Below are positions 52,107 to 60,602 of a stretch of 64,000 bases of DNA, in pieces. The notes below the pieces were generated by a model. The model was not told where the DNA came from. It worked only from the letters and a program-made list of their open reading frames with translations, and ran no database searches. Numbering within the stretch: position 1 is the first letter of the stretch; the number at the start of each line of letters is the position of its first letter. The translations under genes and the position numbers were made by a program. This stretch comes from CAIMUX01 sp964473865 (GTDB lineage Bacteria; Eisenbacteria; RBG-16-71-46; CAIMUX01): contig CAYYQN010000022.1 of assembly GCA_964473865.1 (NCBI GenBank), positions 12,583 to 76,582 on the forward strand. Direction: 5' to 3'.

Positions 52107-52684
52107 CTCCCGGATCGCGCCCGAGGCGAGCTGCCCCGATGCGGCAGCCCCGCTCCCAGCGCCCGATCCCGCCTCTGCGCCTCGAGCAGATCGGCCCGGT
52201 CGGCCAGGCGAATCTCGCCGCGCTCCAGGTCGATCCACGCCACAAACTCCCGGCGCAAAGGGATCAGGAACTCCCCGCCTCCCCCTCGCACCTCAAGCAG
52301 GTCATGGCCGGGCATGTCGATCACCCGCGAGACCCGCCCCAGATCTGTTCCATCGAACCGCGTCACCGCCTGTCCCACGAGCTGGAACTGGTAGAACGCA
52401 CCCTCCGGTAGCGGCGGGAGCGCCTCCTCGTCCACGAAGAGCGGCCGGCCCACCAGAGACTCGGCGGAGTCGCGGTCCGTCACTTCTTCGAACCCCAGCA
52501 ACCAGGCGCGTGGCCCCGGGCGGGCCGTGCGCACCGTGAGCGGCGTTCCGTCTCGTTCCTCGAGGAAGACGGCCGCACCGGTGTGAAACACCTCCGGATC
52601 GTCCCCCGCGGCCGTGAAGGTCACCTCTCCCCGGATCCCGTGCGCCTTCAGGATCCAGCCGATGAGCACCCGTCCGGCCGCCAT
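52070..52684 (-). CDS. rimM: Ribosome maturation factor RimM
   Basis: RimM assists 16S rRNA processing and 30S head assembly by binding S19. It starts at ATG 52684 with VLIGWILKAHGIRGEVTFTA, followed by LVGRPLFVDEEALPPLPEGAFYQFQLVG (strand-rich middle), then the PRC-barrel with GRVSRVIDMPGHDLLEV and LIPLRREFVAWIDLERGEI. It has 204 residues; the last about 30 form a non-conserved tail that overlaps trmD. Confidence 0.93.
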   Translation of the reverse strand: MAAGRVLIGWILKAHGIRGEVTFTAAGDDPEVFHTGAAVFLEERDGTPLTVRTARPGPRAWLLGFEEVTDRDSAESLVGRPLFVDEEALPPLPEGAFYQFQLVGQAVTRFDGTDLGRVSRVIDMPGHDLLEVRGGGGEFLIPLRREFVAWIDLERGEIRLADRADLLEAQRRDRALGAGLPHRGSSPRARSGRWRPDHSSGSTS

Positions 52685-52698
52685 GCGCCCGCCGGCGG

Positions 52699-52941
52699 CT
52701 ACTCCAGGATTTCCAGGACTGCCCGCTTGTTTTCCTTCGTCGACGCCGCGGAGAGGAGCGTGCGGATGGCGCGAATCGTGCGCCCGTGCTTGCCGATGAC
52801 CTTGCCCAGGTCACCCTCCCCCACCCGCAACTCGTACACCGAGGTCTTCTCGCCCGCCACGGCGGTCACCTCAACCTCGTCGGGCTGATCCACCAACGCC
52901 CGGATGATGAAGTCCACCAGGTCCTTGATCTCGTCGGCCAT
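52699..52941 (-). CDS. khpA: KH-domain RNA-binding protein KhpA
   Basis: An 80-residue single KH domain (YlqC/KhpA). LVDFIIRALVDQPDEVEVTA opens it, and GEGDLGKVIGKHGRTIRAIRTLL carries the G-K-H-G version of the GxxG RNA-contact loop. It sits between rpsP and rimM, its usual place, and probably acts as an RNA chaperone. Confidence 0.94.
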   Translation of the reverse strand: MADEIKDLVDFIIRALVDQPDEVEVTAVAGEKTSVYELRVGEGDLGKVIGKHGRTIRAIRTLLSAASTKENKRAVLEILE

Positions 52942-53033
52942 TGTGTCCCTCGCTTTCAGAATCGTTGTTCACCTGCGGCTCCCCGTGGGAAGGCCGCGCG
53001 CGTTCTTGCCCCCGGTCCGCGCCGGGATTCCGG

Positions 53034-53327
53034 TCAGGTCGTCGCCGGGTCGCCCGTCACCACCGGCGTCGCCGCCGGCTCTTCGAGCTTGCCGCCGATC
53101 TTCTTCCAGAGCGCGTTCACGCTCTCCGATAGCTGGGCGCCGTTCTTCACCCAGTAGCGAATCCGCTCCTGGTCCAGATGCACCTGGGCCGGCTGCGAGA
53201 GCGGGTTGTAGTACCCGACCTTCTCCAGGAACCGACCGTCACGCGCCCGCCGGGAATCAGTCACCACCACTCGGTAGAATGGGGCGTTGCGTCCTCCGGC
53301 GCGCTGCATGCGGATCGTCACCGACAT
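53034..53327 (-). CDS. rpsP: 30S ribosomal protein S16
   Basis: A 97-residue S16. VTIRMQRAGGRNAPFYRVVV, DSRRARDGRFLEKVGYYNPL and ERIRYWVKNGAQLSESV are diagnostic. ATG 53327 has GGAGG 9 bases upstream. It follows ffh by 27 bases. Confidence 0.96.
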   Translation of the reverse strand: MSVTIRMQRAGGRNAPFYRVVVTDSRRARDGRFLEKVGYYNPLSQPAQVHLDQERIRYWVKNGAQLSESVNALWKKIGGKLEEPAATPVVTGDPATT

Positions 53328-53354
53328 CGCTTCGTGTCCTCCCTCTCGAGGCCG

Positions 53355-54686
53355 TCAGCGGCGCTTCTTGCTGCGGCCCATCTTGCCGGAGCGCCCCATG
53401 CGCCCCGCATTCGCCATCATCCTCCGCATCAGGAGGAAGTCCCGCAGGAGGCGGTTCACGTCCTGCACGGTCGTGCCGCTTCCCCGGGCGATCCGGCGGC
53501 GGCGACTCCCGTCGATCACCTCCGGCCGCCGGCGCTCCATCGGGGTCATCGACTGGATCATTGCCTCGACCCGGACGAACTCCCGATCATCGAACTTCAT
53601 CCCCTCCGGCAGGCCCTTGCCCAGCCCGGGGATCATCTTGAGGATCTCCTCGAGGGGCCCCATCGCCCGGACCTTCTTGATCTGGCCGACGAAGTCGTCG
53701 AGCGTGAACTTCTGCTTGAGCAGCTTCTCCTGCAGCTGCTGGGCTTCCCCCTCGGTAACTTGTTCCTGGGCCTTCTCGACCAGAGTGAGCACGTCGCCCA
53801 TCCCCAGGATCCGAGAGGCCAGGCGGTCCGGGTGGAAGACCTCCAGGGCCCCGATCCGCTCCCCCGTTCCGAGGAAGAGGATCGGCACTCCGGTCACCGC
53901 CCGGATCGACAACGCCGCGCCGCCGCGCGCGTCGCCGTCCATCTTGGTCAGGACGACGCCATCGACCTTGAGACGCTCGTGGAAGGACTTCGCCACTTCC
54001 ACCGCGTCCTGCCCCGACATCCCGTCCACCACCAGCAACACCTGGTGCGGCCGGATCTCGGCCTTCAGGCGCGCCAGCTCGTCCATCAGCGGCTCGTCGA
54101 TGTGCAGCCGGCCGGCCGTATCGACCAGGAGGTAGTCCGCTCCGATGGACTTGGCGCTGTCCCAGGCCCGCCGCGCGATCATAACCGCGTCGGTCTGGCC
54201 CTTCTCCACGTGCACCCGCAGTCCGGCTTCGCGGCCCAGCGTCGAAAGCTGGTCCATCGCCGCCGGGCGGTAGACGTCGCATGCGGCGAGCACCGGCACC
54301 TTCTTCTGCTTGCGCAGATAGTGCCCGAGCTTCGCCACGAACGTCGTCTTGCCCGAACCCTGGAGCCCGACCGCCAGGATCCGCGTCGGAATCTCCGGCG
54401 AGCGCGCGATCCCTTGGGTCGAACCGCCCAGGACCTCCACGAGGACCTCGTGAACGACCTGGACCACCTGCTGCCCCGGCGTGAGGCTCCGCAGAACCTC
54501 CTGCCCGATCGCCTTCTCCTCCACCTTGCGAACGAATTCCTTCGCCACGGTGAAGTGGACGTCGGCCTCGAGCAGGGCGCGCCGAACCTCCCGGAGGCTA
54601 TCCCGGATGTTCTCGTCGGTCAGGGTTCCCTGGCCGCGCAGCCTCTTGAAGACCGTTTCCAGCTTTTCGGAGAGCTGCTCGAACAT
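53355..54686 (-). CDS. ffh: Signal recognition particle protein Ffh
   Basis: The SRP GTPase that targets nascent membrane proteins (443 residues). N domain helices (residues 1-90) are followed by the G domain, with P-loop GLQGSGKTT, DTAGRLHIDEPLMDEL, TKMDGDARGGAAL and FLGTGERIGALEVFHPDRLA. The M domain from about residue 300 has the RNA-binding helix-turn-helix SRRRRIARGSGTTVQDVNRL and a Met/Lys-rich tail. A promoter lies just upstream, so ffh opens the ribosomal operon that runs to rplS. Confidence 0.96.
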   Translation of the reverse strand: MFEQLSEKLETVFKRLRGQGTLTDENIRDSLREVRRALLEADVHFTVAKEFVRKVEEKAIGQEVLRSLTPGQQVVQVVHEVLVEVLGGSTQGIARSPEIPTRILAVGLQGSGKTTFVAKLGHYLRKQKKVPVLAACDVYRPAAMDQLSTLGREAGLRVHVEKGQTDAVMIARRAWDSAKSIGADYLLVDTAGRLHIDEPLMDELARLKAEIRPHQVLLVVDGMSGQDAVEVAKSFHERLKVDGVVLTKMDGDARGGAALSIRAVTGVPILFLGTGERIGALEVFHPDRLASRILGMGDVLTLVEKAQEQVTEGEAQQLQEKLLKQKFTLDDFVGQIKKVRAMGPLEEILKMIPGLGKGLPEGMKFDDREFVRVEAMIQSMTPMERRRPEVIDGSRRRRIARGSGTTVQDVNRLLRDFLLMRRMMANAGRMGRSGKMGRSKKRR

Positions 54687-54731
54687 CAGGTGGTCGGCCC
54701 CGGTTGAACGCTACGGACGCACAAGACCGCG

Positions 54732-54761
54732 AGAATAGCAGGGCGGGGAGCGGATCAGCAA
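54732..54761 (-). promoter_or_regulatory. Promoter of the ffh-rpsP-khpA-rimM-trmD-rplS operon
   Basis: On the - strand, TTGCTG (complement of 54756-54761), 18 bases, TATTCT (complement of 54732-54737). The transcript would start near 54725, about 40 bases before the ffh ATG. Confidence 0.5.
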
Positions 54762-54896
54762 TGGAGAAACAGAGTGCGTGGCCGGTTCGCCCCGGGGGCT
54801 CTCTGTGATCCTGATCACCGTACCATACGAACGTACGCTACATTCCGATCCGCCGAGGAGGATCGAGTCGCGGAGACGTGACCCCTGGGGCGTCGG

Positions 54897-55601
54897 CTAA
54901 CGCGGCCTGATCTCAGCCCGCCGTCCCATCTCCCGCCATGCCGCGACTGGGTCCGCCGCCTTGAACACCGCGTTGCCCGCGACCAGCCACCGCGCTCCGG
55001 CGGCGACAACCTCGCCCGCGTTCGCCGCTCCGATCCCGCCGTCGACCTCGAGTAGCGGCGCCACGCCGAGGTCGGCGCATATCTCGCGAGTTCGCCGCAG
55101 CCGGTCGAACGCCGAAGGCATGAAGCCCTGCCCCCCGAATCCGGGTTCGACGCTCATGACGAGGATCAGCGCGACGTGTCGGGCCCAGCGAGCGACCACG
55201 GGGTCGAGTTCCGTGGACGGACGAATGGCCACTCCGAGCGCAATCCCGAGTCGTCCGGCCTCCGCCGCGCACGCCTCGGGCTCGACGGGAACCTCGGCGT
55301 GCAGGCAACAGAGATCGGCGCCGGCCCGGGCGAACGGCTCGAGGTAGCGCAGCGGCTCAGTGATCATCAGGTGCACGTCGAGGAACGCGCGCGACATCTC
55401 CCGCACCGAGCGGACCAAGGGGGGACCGAACGTGATGTTCGGGACGAAGTGCCCGTCCATGACATCGAGGTGAAGCACTTCGGCGCCGGCATGCTCGAGC
55501 GGAAGAAACGAAGCCGCCAGATTGGCGAAGTCGGCCGAGAGCAGCGACGGAAGCACGCGCGGCGTCGGACCCAGTATGCGAAGCCGTTCTGCACTGTTCA
55601 T
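54897..55601 (-). CDS. rpe: Ribulose-phosphate 3-epimerase
   Basis: This enzyme interconverts ribulose-5-phosphate and xylulose-5-phosphate in the pentose phosphate pathway; 234 residues, TIM barrel with a divalent metal. LPSLLSADFANLAASFLPLE, LHLDVMDGHFVPNITFGPPL, DVHLMITEPLRYLEPFARAG, VMSVEPGFGGQGFMPSAFDR and VDGGIGAANAG carry the metal and phosphate ligands. Normal length. Confidence 0.95.
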   Translation of the reverse strand: MNSAERLRILGPTPRVLPSLLSADFANLAASFLPLEHAGAEVLHLDVMDGHFVPNITFGPPLVRSVREMSRAFLDVHLMITEPLRYLEPFARAGADLCCLHAEVPVEPEACAAEAGRLGIALGVAIRPSTELDPVVARWARHVALILVMSVEPGFGGQGFMPSAFDRLRRTREICADLGVAPLLEVDGGIGAANAGEVVAAGARWLVAGNAVFKAADPVAAWREMGRRAEIRPR

Positions 55602-55688
55602 CGGCAGCCGCCTCCCGACCGTGTCGCGGTGTTCAGCCGGACGCCGAACCGGGCGTCCGGACGTATCCGTCCGCGTCGCCCGCCACCC

Positions 55689-56483
55689 TCAGCCACGGTC
55701 CCACGATCCCCGCCAACCCGGCACCACGGTCAGGACCACGCGCGCACCGGGCCAGAGCGGCGACCCCGCGGGCGGGTCCTGCCGCACGACGGTCCCGGGA
55801 TCACCTCCCTCCCCGGACTCGACCGTGACGCGGAACCCGCCTTGCTGCAGCAGCGTCTCGGAGGCTCCGCCCGGGAATCCGCGCAGATCGGGTAGCCAGT
55901 ACGGCACCGAGGACCGGGCGCGGCTCACCAGAAGCGACACCGTGCCGCCATCCGGCGCCGGCTTGCCTCCTTCGGGTTCCATCGCCATCACCAGGTCATC
56001 TCCCACGAGATCATTGGCGGCATACATCAGCTGCCCCACTGACAGCCCGGCATCGGAGAGCCGCATCCGCGCAAGGCGGATGCTCTCTCCCACGAGGTTC
56101 GGCACCGCCCGGCGGAAGGATCCCAGACTTGGAGTGAGGACCACCTGCCGGCCTCGCTTGACCATCAACCCCGCCTGCGGCGCCACGTCCAGGACGCGCC
56201 CGGGCGCGACAACCGCGTGGTGGCGGCCGGGCAGCACCAGCGGGCGCAAACCGGCGGCGCGCAGATCGCTCTCGGCCTGCGCCAGCTCGCGTCCGCCAAC
56301 CGCGGGCACGCTCACCTCATCGCCGTGCCGAACGACCAGCGGCATGACAACCCGATCGAAGAGGAATGTCCCCACCAGGATGCCGCATCCCAGGGCCAGC
56401 AAGGTGCGGATCCAGCGTGACAGCCTTCCACCGCGCCGCGCGGCCTTCCGCAACTCGGCAGCCGCTCCGTCAAGCCTGGCCAT
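55689..56483 (-). CDS. Membrane-anchored PASTA-domain protein
   Basis: A 264-residue protein with one N-terminal membrane segment (TLLALGCGILVGTFLFDRVV) and three PASTA domains outside: about 50-115 (VSVPAVGGRELAQAESDLRA), 116-183 (AVPNLVGESIRLARMRLSDA) and 185-255 (LPDLRGFPGGASETLLQQGG, with VRQDPPAGSPLWPGA). PASTA domains bind muropeptides or beta-lactams. There is no kinase or transpeptidase domain, as in the similar proteins found between rsmB and rpe in other bacteria. ATG 56483 overlaps the rsmB stop (TGATG). Confidence 0.88.
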   Translation of the reverse strand: MARLDGAAAELRKAARRGGRLSRWIRTLLALGCGILVGTFLFDRVVMPLVVRHGDEVSVPAVGGRELAQAESDLRAAGLRPLVLPGRHHAVVAPGRVLDVAPQAGLMVKRGRQVVLTPSLGSFRRAVPNLVGESIRLARMRLSDAGLSVGQLMYAANDLVGDDLVMAMEPEGGKPAPDGGTVSLLVSRARSSVPYWLPDLRGFPGGASETLLQQGGFRVTVESGEGGDPGTVVRQDPPAGSPLWPGARVVLTVVPGWRGSWDRG

Positions 56484-57868
56484 CACGCCCCCGCCTCGCA
56501 CCGCACGAGAAAGGCATAGCCGCCGTCGGTGTCGTGCCGGCCCGGCACGAGGAGCAGTTCTCCCTCGCGGCCGCGGGCGGCCTCGGGCACCGCCGCGGGA
56601 AGCGGCGCCGGCGCCCAGTTCGGGTGCGTGGCCAGGAAGCGGTCACGCTGCGTCAGGGTCTCCTCCGGTTCCATGGTGCACACACTATAGACCAGATGCC
56701 CGCCGACGGGGCATCCCGCCGCCGCCGCCCGGAGAAGCGCCGATTGGATTGCCGCGAGGCGGAGGATCTCGTCTTCCCTCGCCCGCCACTTGAGGTCGAC
56801 GCGCCGGCGCAGCACGCCCAGATTGCTGCACGGCGCGTCGATCAGCACCGCGTCCCAAGGCGCCCGCACCGGGATCCGCCGGCCATCGGCGGCCAAAGGC
56901 AACGTCGGGACTCTGGCTCCGGCTTGCCTCGCCAGGCCACGCGCAAGCCGGCGCAAGCGCCCGGGCGAGGCATCGAGCGCCAGCAAGCGGGTGCCCGGAC
57001 CCGCCCGCTCCGCGAGGTGCCCAGCCTTGGTCCCGGGCGCGGCGCAGAGGTCGAGAACGAGCCCCCGTACCTCGGGGAGCAGCAGACCGATGAGGATCCC
57101 GCTGCCGTCCTGGATGGTCCACTCCCCGTCCGTGAAACCGGTCTGCTCCGCCGGATGGGATCCGGCCGGAAAGCGCGCGGTGCCCGGAATCCAACCTTCT
57201 GTCGCCCCCTCCGGGATGCCGGCACCGGGACGGAGGCGCACCCAGTAGTCCGGAATGGCGTTGTCCCAGCGCAGGACCCGCTCGGTTTCCGCCGGGCCCC
57301 AGCGCTCCATCCAGCGGCGCACCAGCCAGATCGGGTGCGAGTGACGCACAGCGAGGGTCTCGGTCGGCTCCCTGGCTTCGAACCGGTCCCACTCCGCCCA
57401 GCGAGCCCGTCCTTCCCGCCCCAGACGCCGCAACACCGCGTTGGCAAGTCCGGCGGTGCCGCGGTGGCCATGGCGGGCCGCAAGCTCGACCGACGTGTCG
57501 ACCGCGGCGTGAACGGGGATTCCATCGAGAATGACCAGCTGGGCCGCTCCGAGGCGCAGGGCGGCGCGGATCGCGGGAGGCAGGTCCACCACCGGCGAGC
57601 GCTCCAGCAGCGAATCGAGCGTCGCGTCGAGCCGCGATCGGTGCCGGAGCACTGCGCCGACCAACGCACGAAACAGGGCGCGGTCCTCCCGCCGGTCAAA
57701 CGACGATTCGGCGCGCTCGATCCACGAGGCGGCCGGGACCGCTTCTTCGTCGAGGCCCACCAGCACCGCGAGGGCGGCCTCGCGCACCAGGTCGACGGGC
57801 CGCGCGCGGTCGACTCCGCGATTCAGCCGAGCCGCGCGCCCTCGGGCAGGCGGCTTCCCCGCAGCCAC
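56483..57868 (-). CDS. rsmB: 16S rRNA (cytosine967-C5)-methyltransferase RsmB
   Basis: A 461-residue SAM-dependent methyltransferase. The N-terminal NusB-like RNA-binding domain includes DTSVELAARHGHRGTAGLAN followed by AVLRRLGR. The Rossmann domain has VLDLCAAPGTKAGHLAERAG, LIDAPCSNLGVLRRRVDLKW and the catalytic Cys in LVYSVCTMEPEE. GTG 57868 follows AGGAGG by 7 bases. It overlaps fmt by 46 bases. Confidence 0.94.
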   Translation of the reverse strand: MAAGKPPARGRAARLNRGVDRARPVDLVREAALAVLVGLDEEAVPAASWIERAESSFDRREDRALFRALVGAVLRHRSRLDATLDSLLERSPVVDLPPAIRAALRLGAAQLVILDGIPVHAAVDTSVELAARHGHRGTAGLANAVLRRLGREGRARWAEWDRFEAREPTETLAVRHSHPIWLVRRWMERWGPAETERVLRWDNAIPDYWVRLRPGAGIPEGATEGWIPGTARFPAGSHPAEQTGFTDGEWTIQDGSGILIGLLLPEVRGLVLDLCAAPGTKAGHLAERAGPGTRLLALDASPGRLRRLARGLARQAGARVPTLPLAADGRRIPVRAPWDAVLIDAPCSNLGVLRRRVDLKWRAREDEILRLAAIQSALLRAAAAGCPVGGHLVYSVCTMEPEETLTQRDRFLATHPNWAPAPLPAAVPEAARGREGELLLVPGRHDTDGGYAFLVRCEAGA

Positions 57869-58776
57869 TCCGTCGCCTCCTGTCGTTTTCGCCCCTCTCC
57901 CTGCACCTCCCGCAAAAGGAGGACGCCCGGATTGCAGACCACTCCGACCCCGGCGGGCGCGCGCACCAGCGATCCGGGATCAGCCCCGGCGACGGCCAGT
58001 CGATGCCAGGGGCGGGCCCGGTGCACCAGGAGCCGCCGCCCCCCGGCGACCGTGAACGCTCCGGGCCAGGGCGCGTACGCGCGAACGGCACGCTCTACCT
58101 GCTCGACCGGACGATTCCATTCGAGGCGTCCGTCCTCCTTGCCCACCTGCGAGGCATACGTGGCGCCCCATGCGGCCTGGGGCCTACCGACCAGTTCTCC
58201 GCGCTGTGCGCAATCACAGGCCTCCACCGCGAGCCGGCCGCCGATCCGCGCCAGGCGGTCGGTCAGCTCGCCGGCGGTTTCTTCGGGGCCGATGGTGATC
58301 ATCTCCTGCCGCAGCACGGGACCGGTATCGAGACCGGTGTCGAGCTGGAAGATGGTGACTCCGGTCCAGGCATCTCCGGCAAGGATGGCGGCGCACACCG
58401 GGGAAGCGCCGCGGTGGCGAGGGAGCAGGCTGGCGTGGACATTCCAGCATCCGCGCGGCGCCAGCTCCAGCAGCGGTGGGCGGAGAAGACGACCAAAGGC
58501 CGCAGTCAGGCAGAGATCCGGCGTCAACGCACGCAACGACGCGACCGTCTCCGCCGCGTGGAGCCGCTCCGGTTGGAAGACCGGGATTCCGGCGGCATGC
58601 GCCACGCGGGCGGCCGCGGGATCCTCCACGCGCAGGCCTCGGCCGCCCGGCCGAGAAGGCTGGCTCACCACACCCACCACCTCGTGGCGAGCCCGCGCCG
58701 CGCCGGCAGGCGGTGAGAGTAGCGCTTCCAGGACCCGCGCCGCGAAGTCCGGGGTGCCGAAAAACAGGATGCGCAT
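57823..58776 (-). CDS. fmt: Methionyl-tRNA formyltransferase
   Basis: This enzyme formylates initiator Met-tRNA with 10-formyl-tetrahydrofolate; 317 residues. MRILFFGTPDFAARVLEALL opens the formyltransferase domain. NVHASLLPRHRGASPV carries the H-x-S-L-L-P motif, and FQLDTGLDTGPVL and ALRAYAPWPGAFT-like VRAYAPWPGAFTV follow before the OB-fold C-terminal domain. ATG 58776 is the family start. No def gene is next to it in this window. Confidence 0.95.
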   Translation of the reverse strand: MRILFFGTPDFAARVLEALLSPPAGAARARHEVVGVVSQPSRPGGRGLRVEDPAAARVAHAAGIPVFQPERLHAAETVASLRALTPDLCLTAAFGRLLRPPLLELAPRGCWNVHASLLPRHRGASPVCAAILAGDAWTGVTIFQLDTGLDTGPVLRQEMITIGPEETAGELTDRLARIGGRLAVEACDCAQRGELVGRPQAAWGATYASQVGKEDGRLEWNRPVEQVERAVRAYAPWPGAFTVAGGRRLLVHRARPWHRLAVAGADPGSLVRAPAGVGVVCNPGVLLLREVQGEGRKRQEATEWLRGSRLPEGARLG

Positions 58777-58893
58777 GAGCCGGATCACCACACCCGGGAC
58801 CGGGCCGAACGGGTCTTCCCGGATTGGGGCTGCGGCCCAGGGTCGGTCCGCAGCCGGGGAAGGGCCCGCCGTCTTGATCCCGGCGCTCGGCCG

Positions 58894-59238
58894 CTACTTG
58901 CTGACGACCCCGGCCACCGCGTGGCGGGCCAGCTCCACCTTCACGTTCTCGTCGATCTTCAGGACCACCGTGTCATCCTTCAGACCGACGACGTTTCCAT
59001 AGATCCCGCCCGTCGTGACCACACGGTCCCCGACCTTGAGCGCCTTCAGCATCTCCTGGATCGCCTTCTGCTTCTTCATCTGGGGCCGCATGATCATGAA
59101 ATACATGATCAGGATGAGCACCAGCATGAGAAGGAAGCTGGGGAGCATGCTGTTTCTCGGCGCGGCGGGGTTCATCCCGCCGCCCCCCGGCGCCTCGGTT
59201 TGCGCCAGAGCTACCGTCGGCCAGAAGAGGTCGTTCAT
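58894..59238 (-). CDS. yajC: Preprotein translocase subunit YajC
   Basis: A 114-residue accessory subunit of the Sec translocase. One membrane helix (LPSFLLMLVLILIMYFMIM) is followed by RPQMKKQKAIQEMLKALKVG, then DRVVTTGGIYGNVVGLKDDT and VVLKIDENVKVELAR, the standard YajC pattern. ATG 59238 has GGGAGAGA upstream. It lies downstream of tgt, as in many bacteria. Confidence 0.95.
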   Translation of the reverse strand: MNDLFWPTVALAQTEAPGGGGMNPAAPRNSMLPSFLLMLVLILIMYFMIMRPQMKKQKAIQEMLKALKVGDRVVTTGGIYGNVVGLKDDTVVLKIDENVKVELARHAVAGVVSK

Positions 59239-59284
59239 CGGATGGGTCTCTCCCTTCGTCCCTGCGCCGGGCCGCCGGCGGGGT

Positions 59285-60580
59285 TCAGGCGCCCTCCGCC
59301 AAACGCGCGAGGGCCTCCCTTTTGAAAGCGGCAAACCTCCCCTCCGCGAGGGCGGAGCGGATCCCTTCCATGAGGTCCTGATAGTAATGGAGCGAGTGGA
59401 GCGTGGCCAGTCGCATGGCAAGGGTCTCTCCCGCCGCAAAGAGGTGCCGGACGTAGGCTCGGGTGAAGGCGCGGCAGGTAGGACAGCCGCAGTCCGGATC
59501 CAGCGGACGCTCGTCGTCCTGGTAGACGGCGTTCTTGACCACCAGCTTGCCCCGGGAGGTGAAGACGCTGCCCTTGCGCGCGTTGCGCGTCGGCAGCACG
59601 CAGTCGAACAGATCGATGCCGCGGTCCACCGACTCCAGAATGTCTTCCGGACGTCCCACCCCCATCAGGTAGCGGGGCTTCGCCTCCGGCAACAGCGGCG
59701 CGCAGTCGGCCAGGACGTCGTACATCGTCTCGATCGGCTCGCCCACCGCCAACCCGCCGACGGCGTATCCCGGCAGGTCGAGAGCGGCGATCCGCTCCGT
59801 CGACTCCTGGCGCAGATCGGGATAGAGACCTCCCTGCTGGATCCCGAACAGCGCAGTGCCGGGCCACCCCTCACGGCGCCAGGTCCCGGCGCAGGCCTCC
59901 GCCCACCGGGCGGTCCGCTCCATGTCGGCGCGGGCGCGGCCCCACTCCGACGGATACGGCGTCAAGGTATCGAACGCCATCAGGATGTCCGAACCGAGCG
60001 CCACCTGTACCTGGGTCGCCAGCTCGGGGGTGAAACGGTGCCGCGAGCCGTCGAGGTGGGACTGAAACTCCACCCCGTCATCGCGGATCCTGTTCAGCCG
60101 GGCCAGGGAGTGGACCTGGTAGCCTCCGGAATCGGTGAGGATCGGACCATCCCAGCCCATGAACCGGTGCAGACCCCCGAGGCGCCGGATCCGCTCGTGC
60201 CCGGGGCGCAGGTACAGGTGGTAGGTGTTCGCCAGGAGGATGCGAGCCCCCGCTCCGCGGACCTCCTCCGGAGTCAGGGTCTTCACCGTGGCTTGCGTGC
60301 CGACCGGCATGAACGCCGGCGTCTCCACCGTCCGGGCCGCCAGCCAGAAACCGGGCGACGCTTCGCGTGCCGGGAAGAGCAGGCGTCCCCGGCGGCCCCT
60401 TCCGTTCGGCGCCGTCGCCAGCAGTTCGAAGCGCACCTCACCGGAAATCGCCGGCGGAGGGGTCACGTCTTCTCCGGAGGCGTCCGGCTCGGCCGGTTCT
60501 GAGGCGGCTGCGCGCCGGCCCGCCGACGGATCCTCGGACGACGCCGCGCACGAACGCTTCTTTCCGGTGGGATCTGGCAT
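59285..60580 (-). CDS. tgt: tRNA-guanine(34) transglycosylase
   Basis: Tgt exchanges G34 of tRNA for the queuosine precursor preQ1. It has 431 residues; the first about 50 are a non-conserved tail. Seen are MPVGTQATVKTLTPEEV, ILTDSGGYQVHSLARL, FGIQQGGLYPDLRQES, YLMGVGRPEDILE, the nucleophile Asp in FDCVLPTRNARKGSVFT and the zinc ligands in DPDCGCPTCRAFTRAYVRHL. ATG 60580 follows GGGGAG and lies 22 bases after the queA stop. Confidence 0.95.
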   Translation of the reverse strand: MPDPTGKKRSCAASSEDPSAGRRAAASEPAEPDASGEDVTPPPAISGEVRFELLATAPNGRGRRGRLLFPAREASPGFWLAARTVETPAFMPVGTQATVKTLTPEEVRGAGARILLANTYHLYLRPGHERIRRLGGLHRFMGWDGPILTDSGGYQVHSLARLNRIRDDGVEFQSHLDGSRHRFTPELATQVQVALGSDILMAFDTLTPYPSEWGRARADMERTARWAEACAGTWRREGWPGTALFGIQQGGLYPDLRQESTERIAALDLPGYAVGGLAVGEPIETMYDVLADCAPLLPEAKPRYLMGVGRPEDILESVDRGIDLFDCVLPTRNARKGSVFTSRGKLVVKNAVYQDDERPLDPDCGCPTCRAFTRAYVRHLFAAGETLAMRLATLHSLHYYQDLMEGIRSALAEGRFAAFKREALARLAEGA

Positions 60581-60602
60581 GGGCTCCCCGCGTTCTCCGG
60601 GC